NCBI RefSeq assembly: GCF_017744395.1
Contig: NZ_JAGIBI010000001.1
Coordinates: 620,001-684,000, forward strand
DNA: 64,000 nucleotides
Direction of reading: 5' to 3'
Origin: Herbaspirillum sp.
GTDB lineage: Bacteria > Pseudomonadota > Gammaproteobacteria > Burkholderiales > Burkholderiaceae_D
In this document: in pieces, positions 8,308 through 17,059 of the stretch
Numbering within the stretch: position 1 is the stretch's first letter
Layout of the letters: each line of letters begins with the position of its first letter
Position numbers and translations under genes: made by a program
Notes under the pieces: generated by a model
Seen by the model: the letters and a program-made list of their open reading frames with translations, nothing else
Database searches by the model: none
What the model was told of the DNA's origin: nothing

Positions 8308-8877
8308 ATGACGACACTGAACCACTACCTGAACGAAAAACGCAGTGCCGTGCTGGCACGCGAAGCCCTGATCGAGGCCGGCAACGCCGGCCCCAATGCC
8401 TTGTCGGCGCGCGTGTCGGCAGAGGGCCGCAGCGGCGTGCGGCGCATCCGCATCCGCGACCACCAGGTGATCAGCGACAGCCCGCCGGATTTCGCCGGCT
8501 ACAACCTGGGCCCCAGCTCGCCGGAACTGCAGTTGGGCGTGCTGGGCTCCTGCGTGACCCATATCTTCCTGATCCAGGCCGCGCACCGCCAGGTGCCGAT
8601 CGATTCGCTGGAAGTGGAAGTCAGCGGCAAGATCGACCCGCGCGGCGGCCGCCCCGGCCACGAAGGCATCCCGATCTGGCCGCATGACATCGGCTATGTG
8701 GTGCACCTGGATTCGCCGGCATCCGATGCGGATGTGCAGGCCTTGTTCGAGGCGGTGGAGGCAAGCTGCCCCATCCTCAACCTGCTGAAGAATCCGCAGA
8801 CCATCCGCGCCGAGATCAGGCACAACCGCACCGCCGCGCAGGACGCGCGTTCCGGCGAGGAGCGGGCCATCGCTTGA
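8308..8877 (+). CDS. OsmC/Ohr-family protein
   Basis: A 189-residue OsmC-fold protein with both cysteines of the peroxidatic pair: C82 in LGSCVTH and C154 in EASCPILN. Members reduce organic hydroperoxides or related oxidised thiols in the cytoplasm through a Cys-Cys cycle. The N-terminus is about 40 residues longer than classical OsmC. It is transcribed divergently from the sulfonate-type transporter and shares its palindromic control region, so it probably belongs to the same response. The start at 8308 (MTTLNHYL) follows only a weak purine-rich site. Organic hydroperoxide detoxification or a role in organosulfur metabolism are both possible. Confidence 0.85.
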   Translation: MTTLNHYLNEKRSAVLAREALIEAGNAGPNALSARVSAEGRSGVRRIRIRDHQVISDSPPDFAGYNLGPSSPELQLGVLGSCVTHIFLIQAAHRQVPIDSLEVEVSGKIDPRGGRPGHEGIPIWPHDIGYVVHLDSPASDADVQALFEAVEASCPILNLLKNPQTIRAEIRHNRTAAQDARSGEERAIA

Positions 8878-8950
8878 TTGGCGCTGTCTTTTAGTCCGAT
8901 TATTCCGTGGCAGGCAGGCGACGATGCCTGCCGCCATCGTATCGATAGTC

Positions 8951-9727
8951 TTAACGCCGGTCGGCCAGGATGGCCTCGGCAAATTCCACAAAGCCGGCGC
9001 CGCCCGGGCCGTCAGTGATCCAGGCCGGCGGTTTCAGCAGCGCATCCAGGCATTCCCTGATCGTGGAGACGCCCGCGGTGTGCCGGTAGCGGGCGAACAT
9101 GGGGCCGTCGTTCAACGAATCGCCGCTGTAAGCGACGATCTCGTCCGCGGCGTCATCGTCGACGCCGTATTCCTCTTCCAGCATCTTGCGCGCGGCGGCC
9201 AGCTTGTCGTACCCGCCCAGCCAACCCAATATCCAGAGATTGTTGATGGCGACGTCCAGCCCCTGTTCGCGCAGGGCATCGGCGACTTCGCGCTCCTGCC
9301 GGCTGTTGCCGTCGCGGGCGAAAGCGATGCTGGCCAGGCGAAACGGCTGGTCGTCAGCCAGCCGCGTTCCGGGCAGCCGGCGCAGCACGGTTTCGGCCTT
9401 ATCGCGTAGCTGCTGCATTACCGTTCCGGCGTAGTCGCCGTGCCAGAAACTGCGGGCCAGCTCATGCAGCCCCTCGCGCCGGAAGAAAAAACCGCCGTTC
9501 TCGCCGATCACCCCGTCTACCGGCCACATGCGCGCCATCTGGTCGCACCAGCCGGCCGGCGCCGCGGTGACCGGGATGATGCGGATGCCGGCATGCTGCA
9601 GTTCTTCCAGCGCCCGGTAGGTGGCGGCCCCGAGGCGGCCTTTGTGGGTGAGCGTCTCATCCATGTCGGTCAGGACAAAGCGCACGTCGGCGAAAATGCC
9701 CGCCGGCCGTTCATGCAGGTTCTTCAT
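8951..9727 (-). CDS. HAD-superfamily hydrolase, subclass IIB (Cof/SPP-like)
   Basis: A 258-residue phosphatase with HAD motif I DMDET (nucleophile D21, acid/base D23), a lysine at about K175 (GGYDKLAAARKM) and motif IV GDSLND at 202-207. The region between motifs II and III has the size of a type IIB cap, as in Cof, sucrose-phosphate and mannosyl-phosphoglycerate phosphatases. It probably dephosphorylates a small sugar phosphate or nucleotide-like substrate in the cytoplasm; sequence alone does not tell which. The ATG at 9727 is used because the homology begins soon after. The gene lies 65 bases downstream of an FAD-dependent protein on the same strand. Confidence 0.85.
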   Translation of the reverse strand: MKNLHERPAGIFADVRFVLTDMDETLTHKGRLGAATYRALEELQHAGIRIIPVTAAPAGWCDQMARMWPVDGVIGENGGFFFRREGLHELARSFWHGDYAGTVMQQLRDKAETVLRRLPGTRLADDQPFRLASIAFARDGNSRQEREVADALREQGLDVAINNLWILGWLGGYDKLAAARKMLEEEYGVDDDAADEIVAYSGDSLNDGPMFARYRHTAGVSTIRECLDALLKPPAWITDGPGGAGFVEFAEAILADRR

Positions 9728-9792
9728 CGGATAGCGCCGGGCGCAAGCTGTTGGAGAGAAGAGCGGGAAGAGAATAGGGCGGCCATCGTGAT

Positions 9793-11235
9793 TTACAGGG
9801 TGTCGGCGGTTTGCAGGGCGGCGGCCAGCGCCAGGGCGGTATTGCCGGCGCCGGCGACCTGTTCGGCGATGGAGTTGGATTCCCACACTGCGCCGCGCAG
9901 CGGATGACCGACCGCGAACAGGCTGCCCGGCTGGCGGAGACCGTCGGCAAGCACGGCACCGGTGGCCGGATCGGCATCAATGCCGAAGCCGGTGGCATGC
10001 GGACGCACCAGCTTGCGCGAGAGCAGGTTGCGCACCAGCGGATCGTCGATACGCAGCCAATCGAACTCATAGCCGGCGGCATTGGCCACGCGGTCCACCA
10101 GCAAGGTGCGCACGGCATCCTGGCCGCGCTGCGTCCAGTCCACCGCGACCTTGTCGCCGGCCGGACGCAGCGCGCGGATGCGGCCGGTCAAGCGGTTCAG
10201 GCGGCCTTGCGCGATGATCCCATCGAGCTTCTTGCCCGACTCGGGACCGGCGCGGTGCAAGGAAATTTCCCAGAACGGACGGATATGGCGCAGGAAGCGC
10301 TTGCGGTCGGCGTTGTTCGCCTTGTCCCACAGCGCGGGTACGTGCGGGCGGATCGCCGGCGGCAGTTGCTGCCAGTCGCCGCCGGCGGCATTCAACGCGC
10401 GGCGGGCCGCGCGCGTAGCCTGCAACACTTCGCGCAGCGTGCCGGGCAGGCGCTGGCCATCGAACAGCGGCGGCCACGGCGCCACCTGGCGACGCGGCTG
10501 CACCAGCAGTCCGCGCCGCGAGAGCGCATGGAAACTGCCGGTGAAACCGGCGCGTTCGGCGTTGAGGGCGGCGTCCAACGCGGTCAGGCTGGAGCCTACG
10601 ATAAGGATGTCGCGGTCACGGTCCGCGCCTTGCCAGGCTTGCGCGCTCCAGATGTCGTCGATATAGCGGGCGCCCAATGCCTGGCGCTGCTCCGCCGTGA
10701 GAAAACTTTCGCCGGCGTTGCGGAACAGGCCCAGCGCCAGCACCACGCGGCTTGCCGCCAGCCGGCGGCCGTCTTCCAGCACGACGTCGTAACCGTGGTC
10801 GGCGCTGCGCAAATCGAGCGCGCGGCCGCGGATGAATTCCAGGCTGGCGGCAGGGCCGGCGTCGCGCAATGCCTGCTTGAGCTCTTCCTGCACGTAGGTG
10901 CCATACAGCCGGCGCGGCGGAAAGGCGTCGGGGAAGCTCACGCCGGGCGGCGGCGTCCATCCGTGACGCGCGGCGTTGGCGGCCAGCCAGTCGGCGAGGT
11001 GCGAGGGTTCTTCCGGGTAGAGCCCGAACATTTGCGCCGGGCCGTTGACGATATGTTCTTCGTTGTCGGTGCTGTAGGCGATGCCGCGGCCGACATCGGC
11101 GCGGCTCTCGATGATGCGGATGGCCAGCGGCGCCTGGCCGCCCTCGGCGGCGACGGCGCGCAACAGCTTGATGGCGGTCACCGCGCCGGCGAAGCCGCCG
11201 CCGATGATGGCGAGGTCGGAGATCTGTTCTGGCAT
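9793..11235 (-). CDS. FAD/NAD(P)-binding protein (NAD_binding_9-type)
   Basis: A 480-residue flavoprotein with an N-terminal dinucleotide-binding motif IGGGFAG (11-17), the RIIESRADVGRGIAYST segment and a second Rossmann-type motif ILIVGSSLTALDAAL near residue 210. These features match the FAD-NAD(P)-binding family related to HpnW and ornithine monooxygenase-like oxidoreductases; the reaction and substrate are unknown. It precedes the HAD hydrolase on the same strand. The ATG at 11235 (MPEQISDLAI) places the nucleotide motif at the usual distance from the N-terminus. A start 15 codons further upstream is possible, and neither has a convincing ribosome-binding site. Confidence 0.8.
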   Translation of the reverse strand: MPEQISDLAIIGGGFAGAVTAIKLLRAVAAEGGQAPLAIRIIESRADVGRGIAYSTDNEEHIVNGPAQMFGLYPEEPSHLADWLAANAARHGWTPPPGVSFPDAFPPRRLYGTYVQEELKQALRDAGPAASLEFIRGRALDLRSADHGYDVVLEDGRRLAASRVVLALGLFRNAGESFLTAEQRQALGARYIDDIWSAQAWQGADRDRDILIVGSSLTALDAALNAERAGFTGSFHALSRRGLLVQPRRQVAPWPPLFDGQRLPGTLREVLQATRAARRALNAAGGDWQQLPPAIRPHVPALWDKANNADRKRFLRHIRPFWEISLHRAGPESGKKLDGIIAQGRLNRLTGRIRALRPAGDKVAVDWTQRGQDAVRTLLVDRVANAAGYEFDWLRIDDPLVRNLLSRKLVRPHATGFGIDADPATGAVLADGLRQPGSLFAVGHPLRGAVWESNSIAEQVAGAGNTALALAAALQTADTL

Positions 11236-11386
11236 GTCGGTAAGGGAAGGGCTGAAATGGTGGAGGTAGGTTCCGAGCATAAAACAGGCGAAGGGTGCGC
11301 GTTGCGCTGTTTTCGTCTGTGTTTATGCGCTTTTCAACCATGGGCAAAACTGATCGCAGAAATGCAGTAATCCCTCTGCGCAAATG

Positions 11387-11421
11387 AAAAAGCCGTCACG
11401 ACAATGTGACGGCTTTTTTTT
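11387..11421 (-). terminator. Bidirectional intrinsic terminator
   Basis: A 10-bp perfect stem (11390-11399 with 11406-11415) with a six-base loop is flanked by A and T runs on either side. It lies 35 bases past the CHRD gene and would end that transcript. The T run on the plus strand would also stop opposing transcription. Confidence 0.85.
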
Positions 11422-11449
11422 CCTTGCGGCTCGGATGGTTCCGAGCCGC

Positions 11450-11869
11450 TTACTTCGGCTGCAGTTGCCCGCGGATCTCGCCGCCCGGGTGCGCGGCGCT
11501 GTGGACGTTGACGTACAGCGTGCCGGCCTGGTAAGCGGCGTATTGCTCGTCGGTGAGCTTGGTGCCGGGCGGCACGCTCCAGCCGTTGTCGCCGTTCTTG
11601 GCCAGCGGCACGATGACCGGGCCGTTGGCGCCGGCGGCGCCCGTGTGGATGTGCGCCACGCGACCTTCGATGCCGGTGGTGGTGACGCTGCCGCTGACGA
11701 CCTTGTCGGCGTCCACGCTGATGCTGCCGGTGCCGCTGGCGGTGGAGGCGTTGGCCGGCACTTCGTTGGTGCCCTTGAGTTCGACGTTGGCGGTCTGCGC
11801 CATGGCGGCGGCCGAGGCCAGCAGCAGTGCCGCCAGCAGCGTGCGGTGGATAAGGGTAGATGCGCTCAT
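11450..11869 (-). CDS. Secreted CHRD-domain protein
   Basis: A 139-residue protein with a clear signal peptide (hydrophobic core to AMA, cleavage near residue 24) followed by one CHRD domain. Recognisable parts are VELKGTNEVP, the GRVAHIHTGAAGANGPV block and YVNVHSAAHPGGEIRGQL. The histidine-containing strands are conserved features of this fold, which was first described in chordin. In bacteria the function is unknown, although a periplasmic or extracellular location is clear. A strong GAGGAG ribosome-binding site precedes the ATG at 11869. It is a single-gene unit ending at the terminator near 11390-11415. Confidence 0.88.
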   Translation of the reverse strand: MSASTLIHRTLLAALLLASAAAMAQTANVELKGTNEVPANASTASGTGSISVDADKVVSGSVTTTGIEGRVAHIHTGAAGANGPVIVPLAKNGDNGWSVPPGTKLTDEQYAAYQAGTLYVNVHSAAHPGGEIRGQLQPK

Positions 11870-12155
11870 GTTGCTCCTCGTCTGGTTGTTGTGATGATGA
11901 AGCGGGATGGAACGTGTGAAACACCTGCGCGGCTCAGTATAGGTGTGCGCTGCGCCGGCGTACAGGAAGTAATCCGAATGATCTTATTTGTGGTCGCTGC
12001 TATGAGGAGCACCAAGATTTCAACTTGTTTTCTAGTGGCCCCGCTGCATCGGTCTTGGCCAAGCCTGAGCTGATTTTTTTGGGGGGGAAATGCCGCAAGG
12101 AAATGTGTGGTCCCCTTACCTATTGGGCAGGAGGATGCATGCGTAGGAGATCGTT

Positions 12156-12683
12156 TTATCCCAGGTGCGGCAAGCTTGCCCGTTGCGTCATGAGCGGCGC
12201 GGGGTGCGGTATGCGGCGCGCCGCATAGAGGCGCTTGCGCCAGTAGGAAGCATTCAGGTCGGATCGGTGGATGGCGTCGTATTTGCGGGAAGCGTGGATG
12301 AATTGGCGGTTGCCGACATAGACGCCCACGTGCGCCACAGCGCCGCGGCTATTGCGGAAGAACACCAGGTCGCCGGCTTGGATGTCCTTGATCGGGATGC
12401 GCTTGCCGAGTCGGTTCATCTGGTGCACGGTGCGCGGCAATTGGCGGTTGCTGGCCTGGCGGAACAGCATGCCGATGAAGGCGCTGCAGTCGAGGCCGGT
12501 TTCCGGATCGGTGCCGCCGTATTTGTAGCGGATGCCGCTGGACAGGCTATGGACCGCTGCATCCGCGACCAGTTGGCCGGTGGCGGTGGCGTTCATGTTC
12601 TGGGCGTCTGCGTGCTGGAAAACGGTAAAGGCGAAAGCCAACGAAAGCAGGCTGAAACGGAAGACGTATTTTGCAATGGGCAT
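12156..12683 (-). CDS. NlpC/P60-family cell-wall hydrolase
   Basis: A 175-residue exported protein with a signal peptide (cleavage probably after HADA near residue 27) and an NlpC/P60 domain. The catalytic triad is visible as C66 in GLDCSAF, H118 in VAHVG and H130 in FIHASR. Such enzymes cleave gamma-D-glutamyl-diaminopimelate or similar bonds in peptidoglycan stem peptides in the periplasm. It resembles the small Spr/MepS-like endopeptidases, but lacks a lipobox cysteine. Two starts are possible (12683 or eight codons upstream at 12707); the shorter gives a more normal signal peptide. No partner gene is adjacent. Confidence 0.87.
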   Translation of the reverse strand: MPIAKYVFRFSLLSLAFAFTVFQHADAQNMNATATGQLVADAAVHSLSSGIRYKYGGTDPETGLDCSAFIGMLFRQASNRQLPRTVHQMNRLGKRIPIKDIQAGDLVFFRNSRGAVAHVGVYVGNRQFIHASRKYDAIHRSDLNASYWRKRLYAARRIPHPAPLMTQRASLPHLG

Positions 12684-12925
12684 AGGACGATCAGGCGTCC
12701 TGGTCATTGGATGGACGCAATAAATAAGTAGGCGGTTCGAGGAAAGAAGGATGCGGAAAAGCGGAACGCTTTGTTGCAGCCCAGATAGAGCAGTTAGTGT
12801 AGGGGGGGCTTTGTTGATGCGAATATGGGACTAGACCTAATTCGTGGTGGGTTGAACCAATGTCGGGTAGCGTCCCGTTTATCTGATATCAAGGGACGGA
12901 TGGACATTTAAATCTTGGAGGAGTC

Positions 12926-13144
12926 ATGAGCACGTTCTTTGCAAATATTAAAGGGATGAGCGACATCGGCCTGAAGGCAATGCAGAAATCGATCGTTGAT
13001 TGCCTCGAAAGAGATGATCAATTGCCGAAAGGCCAAGAAAAAATCTATGGCGTACGCGAATTTTCTGATTGGCGCGACATGTCGAATGAGATTGAGGCGG
13101 AGCTGGACCGGAGAGGCATCAAATACAACAAGATCTGTTGGTAA
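12926..13144 (+). CDS. Small hypothetical protein (72 aa)
   Basis: A 72-residue acidic soluble protein that I do not recognise (MSTFFANIKGMSDIGLKAMQ...), ending IKYNKICW. It has no signal peptide or membrane segment and looks helical. The evidence that it is real is an excellent ribosome-binding site, GGAGGAG, five bases before the ATG, and codon use without rare runs. It sits alone at the left border of an A+T-richer patch that also holds a gene remnant and a nuclease-like gene. Nothing in it suggests a function. Confidence 0.6.
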   Translation: MSTFFANIKGMSDIGLKAMQKSIVDCLERDDQLPKGQEKIYGVREFSDWRDMSNEIEAELDRRGIKYNKICW

Positions 13145-13364
13145 TAGGAATACGCCCGGCGCCGGCGACGATGAGCAGGTACAGCATAGTGGTGGCGGCT
13201 TTCTTGGTTTTGAGTAGGAATTTAATTTTACATAATACAAATTATGCGAATTTAATGAGCAAAGAAAAAGCGAGTGTTAGATGCTGAAACGAACTGAGAT
13301 CAGCTTCTAACCACTCATCTTTCCTATGAATAACAATGAGAAATGATGCTATGAGATACCCTAA

Positions 13365-13553
13365 TACCCGCTGTTACAGCACTACGAATACCAAGATCGA
13401 CTGCGCCAGATGGGCTTTACACAACCGAAGACACGCTTGGCCATTGCGACGGCTGGTTTCCCAAGCCCGCACCCGCCCGAAACATCGCAGAGCATGCTCA
13501 AACGCTCTCTGAATCCGATAAAACCAGCGCCCGCTAATTGGCATCTTGTTTAA
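13365..13553 (+). pseudogene. Possible 3' remnant of an unknown gene
   Basis: The stretch is open for 62 codons from just after a TAA (13362-13364) to a TAA at 13551-13553. It has coding-like composition (QHYEYQDRLRQMG...) but no good start codon or ribosome-binding site. It is followed 38 bases later by a strong rightward terminator that has no other obvious gene to serve. The simplest reading is the tail of a decayed gene with its terminator left behind. The rest of 13145-13628 shows no gene. Confidence 0.3.
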
Positions 13554-13591
13554 GATTTTCCATTGACAAGCGCCTTGCTTTCCAAATATTA

Positions 13592-13617
13592 AGCCCCGGA
13601 TTTCCGGGGCTCTTTTT
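13592..13617 (+). terminator. Intrinsic terminator, rightward
   Basis: An 8-bp stem AGCCCCGG/CCGGGGCT with loop ATTT is followed by CTTTTTG. It is oriented for a plus-strand transcript, although the intact gene on its right is on the minus strand. Confidence 0.75.
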
Positions 13618-13628
13618 GTTTCACACAG

Positions 13629-15128
13629 CTATTTTTTCTTACGGCCTTTTTGGGCTACGGGCTGTTTTTCTGGCGCCGCAAACACAACCTCTCTAATACG
13701 ATCTGCGAGAAATTCCTCCTCGGGACGGTTAAGAGGATTAACAGCTTTTTTCTGCAACATGCCTATGACATCTTCATCCAGTAAAGGAAGGATCAGCTCA
13801 TGCTTTGCCGCGAATAGATCATGACAACGGGCAATCAGCGTTCGGTAATCAGAGACAGCGCGACATACTAAAAAACCAAACTGCGAATGTTTGAACGAGA
13901 ATCGTCCTGCAAGTTGATCCAGTTCAGGATTAGCCACATCCTTAGAATAGTTTTTGCACTCGACCATCACATATGACGATGAAATTTTCCTTGTCGCATG
14001 CAGCCGATAAAATTCACCGGAAGACGCTGCATTGTCGAACACGATGTCTATACGCTTCCTTCCTTCATAAATTTCTTGTTCTTTCCGAGGGCGGGTCAAA
14101 CTTGGATAAAAAAGGAGCTCCAGTATACCGATGATCAACTTGTGATATGCAGATGCATGCTCATTACCAGAAGGTGTTTTTTCAAGGGTCTTAATCAGGT
14201 GCAAGGCAATGTCTGACACTAGCAACCTGCCATCGATTTCCTGACTTTCCAATGGTTTAGCGTATTTCCCCGCATCTTTTCGAAAGTTAATAAAGAGATC
14301 TTTATGCTGTTCGGTATAACCGGCAACAAAATCCTTTTCAGGAGGTGCGACGTGCTTACGCATATCGTCCTTCGTAACCCACACCTTCTTTTTCCCGTTT
14401 GCAAGAGTCTTATCGCGGACGAACGGACCATTATTCACTAAGTGGTCTTGCTTAACAAAATTCAGCAGATATCGGTTGTAATACCGATCAAACGAATAAA
14501 CCAGACCATAGCTAACCAACCACTTTGGAACCAGCAAAATAGGCCGGTTTTTTATAACTAGCATGTCATGGTGTGATCGTTCCCACTGCCGACTTATTTC
14601 ATTCCAATAAGGGCCGCTTGCGACATTGCTCTGCAAAGGGATATCGTGCAACAAACATTGCTCTTGAGTATATTCGATTAAATTCAATCGAATAATATTG
14701 GTGGTCATATCGGAGACTTTATCTGGCCCAATCCCATGTACAAATATTCGAAAATCCTCTAGGTGCTCCAAAACGCCAGTTTCGATAGCTCGACTCTCCA
14801 TAATACTATTGAAGATATCTCCAGCTTGCTTATTCGCGACACCGCGACCATTCGGTCGTCCCTTAGATGACCCTAGGCAAGTTTCATTGGGCTCATGCAA
14901 ATGCGAAAACAAAGCCCTCGCCCTATCAACTTCACCTCTACGCACCAACTCCAGAAAAAAATTAAAAAAGCTTGATATGGTCGCGTGGCAATCATGAGAA
15001 AACGGATGATCAGATACGCCAATAAGATGAGGATCTATGTATAGCGGAATATCTTTATCAATATCAATGTCGATAAAGTCTAACTCGGCCTGTGTCTTCC
15101 CCAATTTGAATTGCTTGCTTATTCTCAT
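13629..15128 (-). CDS. PD-(D/E)XK nuclease-like protein of unknown family
   Basis: A 499-residue protein. The C-terminal part has all elements of a PD-(D/E)XK nuclease core: E337 in a helix (ILELLFYP), D361 (GRKRIDIVF), E390 and K392 (VMVECKNY) and Q405 in the next helix (LDQLAG). The first 330 residues are an unrecognised module beginning LGKTQAELDFIDIDID and PLYIDPHLIG, with a conserved-looking middle block KGRPNGRG. The tail is lysine-rich. The base composition is visibly A+T-richer than the neighbours and the gene stands alone, which suggests horizontal acquisition. A defence role (restriction or abortive infection) is inference. A good GGGGAG site five bases before the ATG supports the start. 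Confidence 0.75.
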   Translation of the reverse strand: MRISKQFKLGKTQAELDFIDIDIDKDIPLYIDPHLIGVSDHPFSHDCHATISSFFNFFLELVRRGEVDRARALFSHLHEPNETCLGSSKGRPNGRGVANKQAGDIFNSIMESRAIETGVLEHLEDFRIFVHGIGPDKVSDMTTNIIRLNLIEYTQEQCLLHDIPLQSNVASGPYWNEISRQWERSHHDMLVIKNRPILLVPKWLVSYGLVYSFDRYYNRYLLNFVKQDHLVNNGPFVRDKTLANGKKKVWVTKDDMRKHVAPPEKDFVAGYTEQHKDLFINFRKDAGKYAKPLESQEIDGRLLVSDIALHLIKTLEKTPSGNEHASAYHKLIIGILELLFYPSLTRPRKEQEIYEGRKRIDIVFDNAASSGEFYRLHATRKISSSYVMVECKNYSKDVANPELDQLAGRFSFKHSQFGFLVCRAVSDYRTLIARCHDLFAAKHELILPLLDEDVIGMLQKKAVNPLNRPEEEFLADRIREVVFAAPEKQPVAQKGRKKK

Positions 15129-15253
15129 TGTCGCTCCCCATGAATTCTTGCCTCAAAACGGGCAATGAACTAACGCGTCACGGCATAGTGATGTCGCTAT
15201 CCAGAACAAGTCAAGAGCTTTATTGTGCCAATATTGCGCCAAATCAGATCCAT

Positions 15254-15286
15254 AAAAAAAGCCGTCCGGTTCACTCCGGACGGCTT
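15254..15286 (-). terminator. Intrinsic terminator of the MHS carrier gene
   Basis: An 11-bp perfect stem (15259-15269 with 15276-15286) with loop TTCACT is followed on the minus strand by a run of T (complement of 15254-15260). It lies about 60 bases after the stop of the carrier gene. Confidence 0.85.
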
Positions 15287-15345
15287 TTCCATTTCAAGTC
15301 AGCGCTCATTCAGCGATACAAGCCCTTCACCTTCCGCTAAGCGTT

Positions 15346-16674
15346 TCAGCCGACACGACCGCTGGCAGCCCGGCGACCGAGGAATACCACGGCGATCACG
15401 CTCACCAACGCCGTTCCCATCACATAAAAACTGGGCGACATATTGCTGCCGGTAGCGGCGATCATCCAGGTCACGATCAGCGGGGAAAAACCGCCGAAGA
15501 TAGTGACGGAAAAGTTATACGACAGCGCCAGCCCCGTGCCGCGGGTACGGGTCGGGAAAATGTCCGACAGCATGGCCGGAATCGGTCCCAGGCACGCCGC
15601 GATCAGCAAGCCTACCAGTGCCTGTACCGCCATCAGCATTTCCACCGTGGGCCAGGTATTGAGCGCCCAGAACAGCGGATAGGTAGACAGGCCGATCGAT
15701 GCCAGCGATGCCGTCAGCACGCGGAAGCGGCCGAAGCGGTCGGACAGCGAACCGAACACCGGCGCCGCGAACATCAGGATCAGCCCCGTCACCAGCGCCC
15801 CCAGGAACGACGATGTGGCAGGAATATGCAATTGCTTGAGCGCATAGGTCGGCATGTAAAGCTTATGCACGTAGTTGAAGGCCGTGGCGCCAGATACCAC
15901 GCCGATGCCCAGCAACAGATTCAGGCGTTCATGCACCAGAACAGACTTCAGCGGCGAGGCGTCAGTAGGCTTGGCTTCGGCCTTGGCCTGTTCGAACTCG
16001 GGCGTTTCTTCGATCTGGCTGCGGATATAGAAGCCTACCGGGCCGACCAGCAAGCCCACGCCAAACGCCACGCGCCATCCCCAATCGGCCAGTTGCGCAT
16101 CGGTCAACATGGCGCTCAGGAGCGCGCTCATGCCGGCTGCCAGCACGGTGGCCAGCCCTTGCGTGGACAACTGCCAGCTGGCGAAGAAGCCGCGCCGCTT
16201 GGCATCGGCATGTTCGGCCATGAAAGCTGTGGCGGCGCCGAACTCGCCGCCGGTGGAAAAGCCTTGCAGCATGCGGGCCACGATCACGATCAGCGGCGAA
16301 GCCAGCCCGATCTGGGCATGGGTCGGCGCAAATGCAAGCATGGCCGTCCCCACCATCATGATGGCGATCGACATCGTCAATGACGCCTTGCGTCCCCTGC
16401 GGTCGGTATAGGCGCCCAGTACGATCGCGCCCAGCGGGCGCATCACGAAGGAAATGCCGAAGGTGCCTACGCTCAGCAGCAGCGAGGTGGTGTCGTTATC
16501 GGCCGGGAAAAACAGCTTGCCGATGGTCACGGCAAAATAGCCGTAGATCAGCAGGTCATAGAATTCGAGCGCATTGCCGATGCTGGCCGCGCAGATTTCT
16601 TTCCATGGATTGCGTTTGGCCACGGCCTGTTGGCGGTTTGCGCCTTGGGATTGCTGGTGATACTGGGTCGTCAT
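15346..16674 (-). CDS. MFS transporter, metabolite:H+ symporter (MHS) family
   Basis: A 442-residue inner-membrane carrier with about 12 membrane segments. Family motifs include GNALEFYDLLIYGYFA in helix 1, the loop motif GAYTDRRGRKASL and RMLQGFSTGGEFG, all typical of the MHS group (citrate, alpha-ketoglutarate, shikimate or proline/betaine symporters). The ATG at 16674 follows GGAGACCTTC, a good ribosome-binding site; an upstream extension in the same frame is unlikely. It is transcribed divergently from a LysR regulator 385 bases away, which probably controls it. Substrate is most likely an organic acid. It resembles the citA product encoded later in this window, but is not a near-duplicate. 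Confidence 0.88.
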   Translation of the reverse strand: MTTQYHQQSQGANRQQAVAKRNPWKEICAASIGNALEFYDLLIYGYFAVTIGKLFFPADNDTTSLLLSVGTFGISFVMRPLGAIVLGAYTDRRGRKASLTMSIAIMMVGTAMLAFAPTHAQIGLASPLIVIVARMLQGFSTGGEFGAATAFMAEHADAKRRGFFASWQLSTQGLATVLAAGMSALLSAMLTDAQLADWGWRVAFGVGLLVGPVGFYIRSQIEETPEFEQAKAEAKPTDASPLKSVLVHERLNLLLGIGVVSGATAFNYVHKLYMPTYALKQLHIPATSSFLGALVTGLILMFAAPVFGSLSDRFGRFRVLTASLASIGLSTYPLFWALNTWPTVEMLMAVQALVGLLIAACLGPIPAMLSDIFPTRTRGTGLALSYNFSVTIFGGFSPLIVTWMIAATGSNMSPSFYVMGTALVSVIAVVFLGRRAASGRVG

Positions 16675-17059
16675 GAAGGTCTCCGTCCTCGGTACGCCGC
16701 CCCGGGGAACGGGTGCGGCCCTGCGTTGGCGGCGCAGTGGTTTTGTAAGTGGCCCGAAGTATATGGACGACAAAAGCCGTTCTGGTGCCGATTGGGCAAC
16801 GGCTGGTGCCGTTATGGTTACGCCACCGGCGCCATTGGGCGCCTGTTTGGACACTATATGGCTGCATGCGGCGTCCCTTCGGACGCAATCCGCCTCAAAT
16901 CCGCCTCAAATGCACGGCGGTGACTGGGGTTACCGGAATCGTTACAATCATCATCCGCAGCAATGCTGGATATCGCCGCCAAAGGCTGGACCAGCCAAGT
17001 TTCCATTGCAATCAATCAGTGCCGGAACCGCGCCAGCGCCCTTCCGGCAAGGAGCAATC

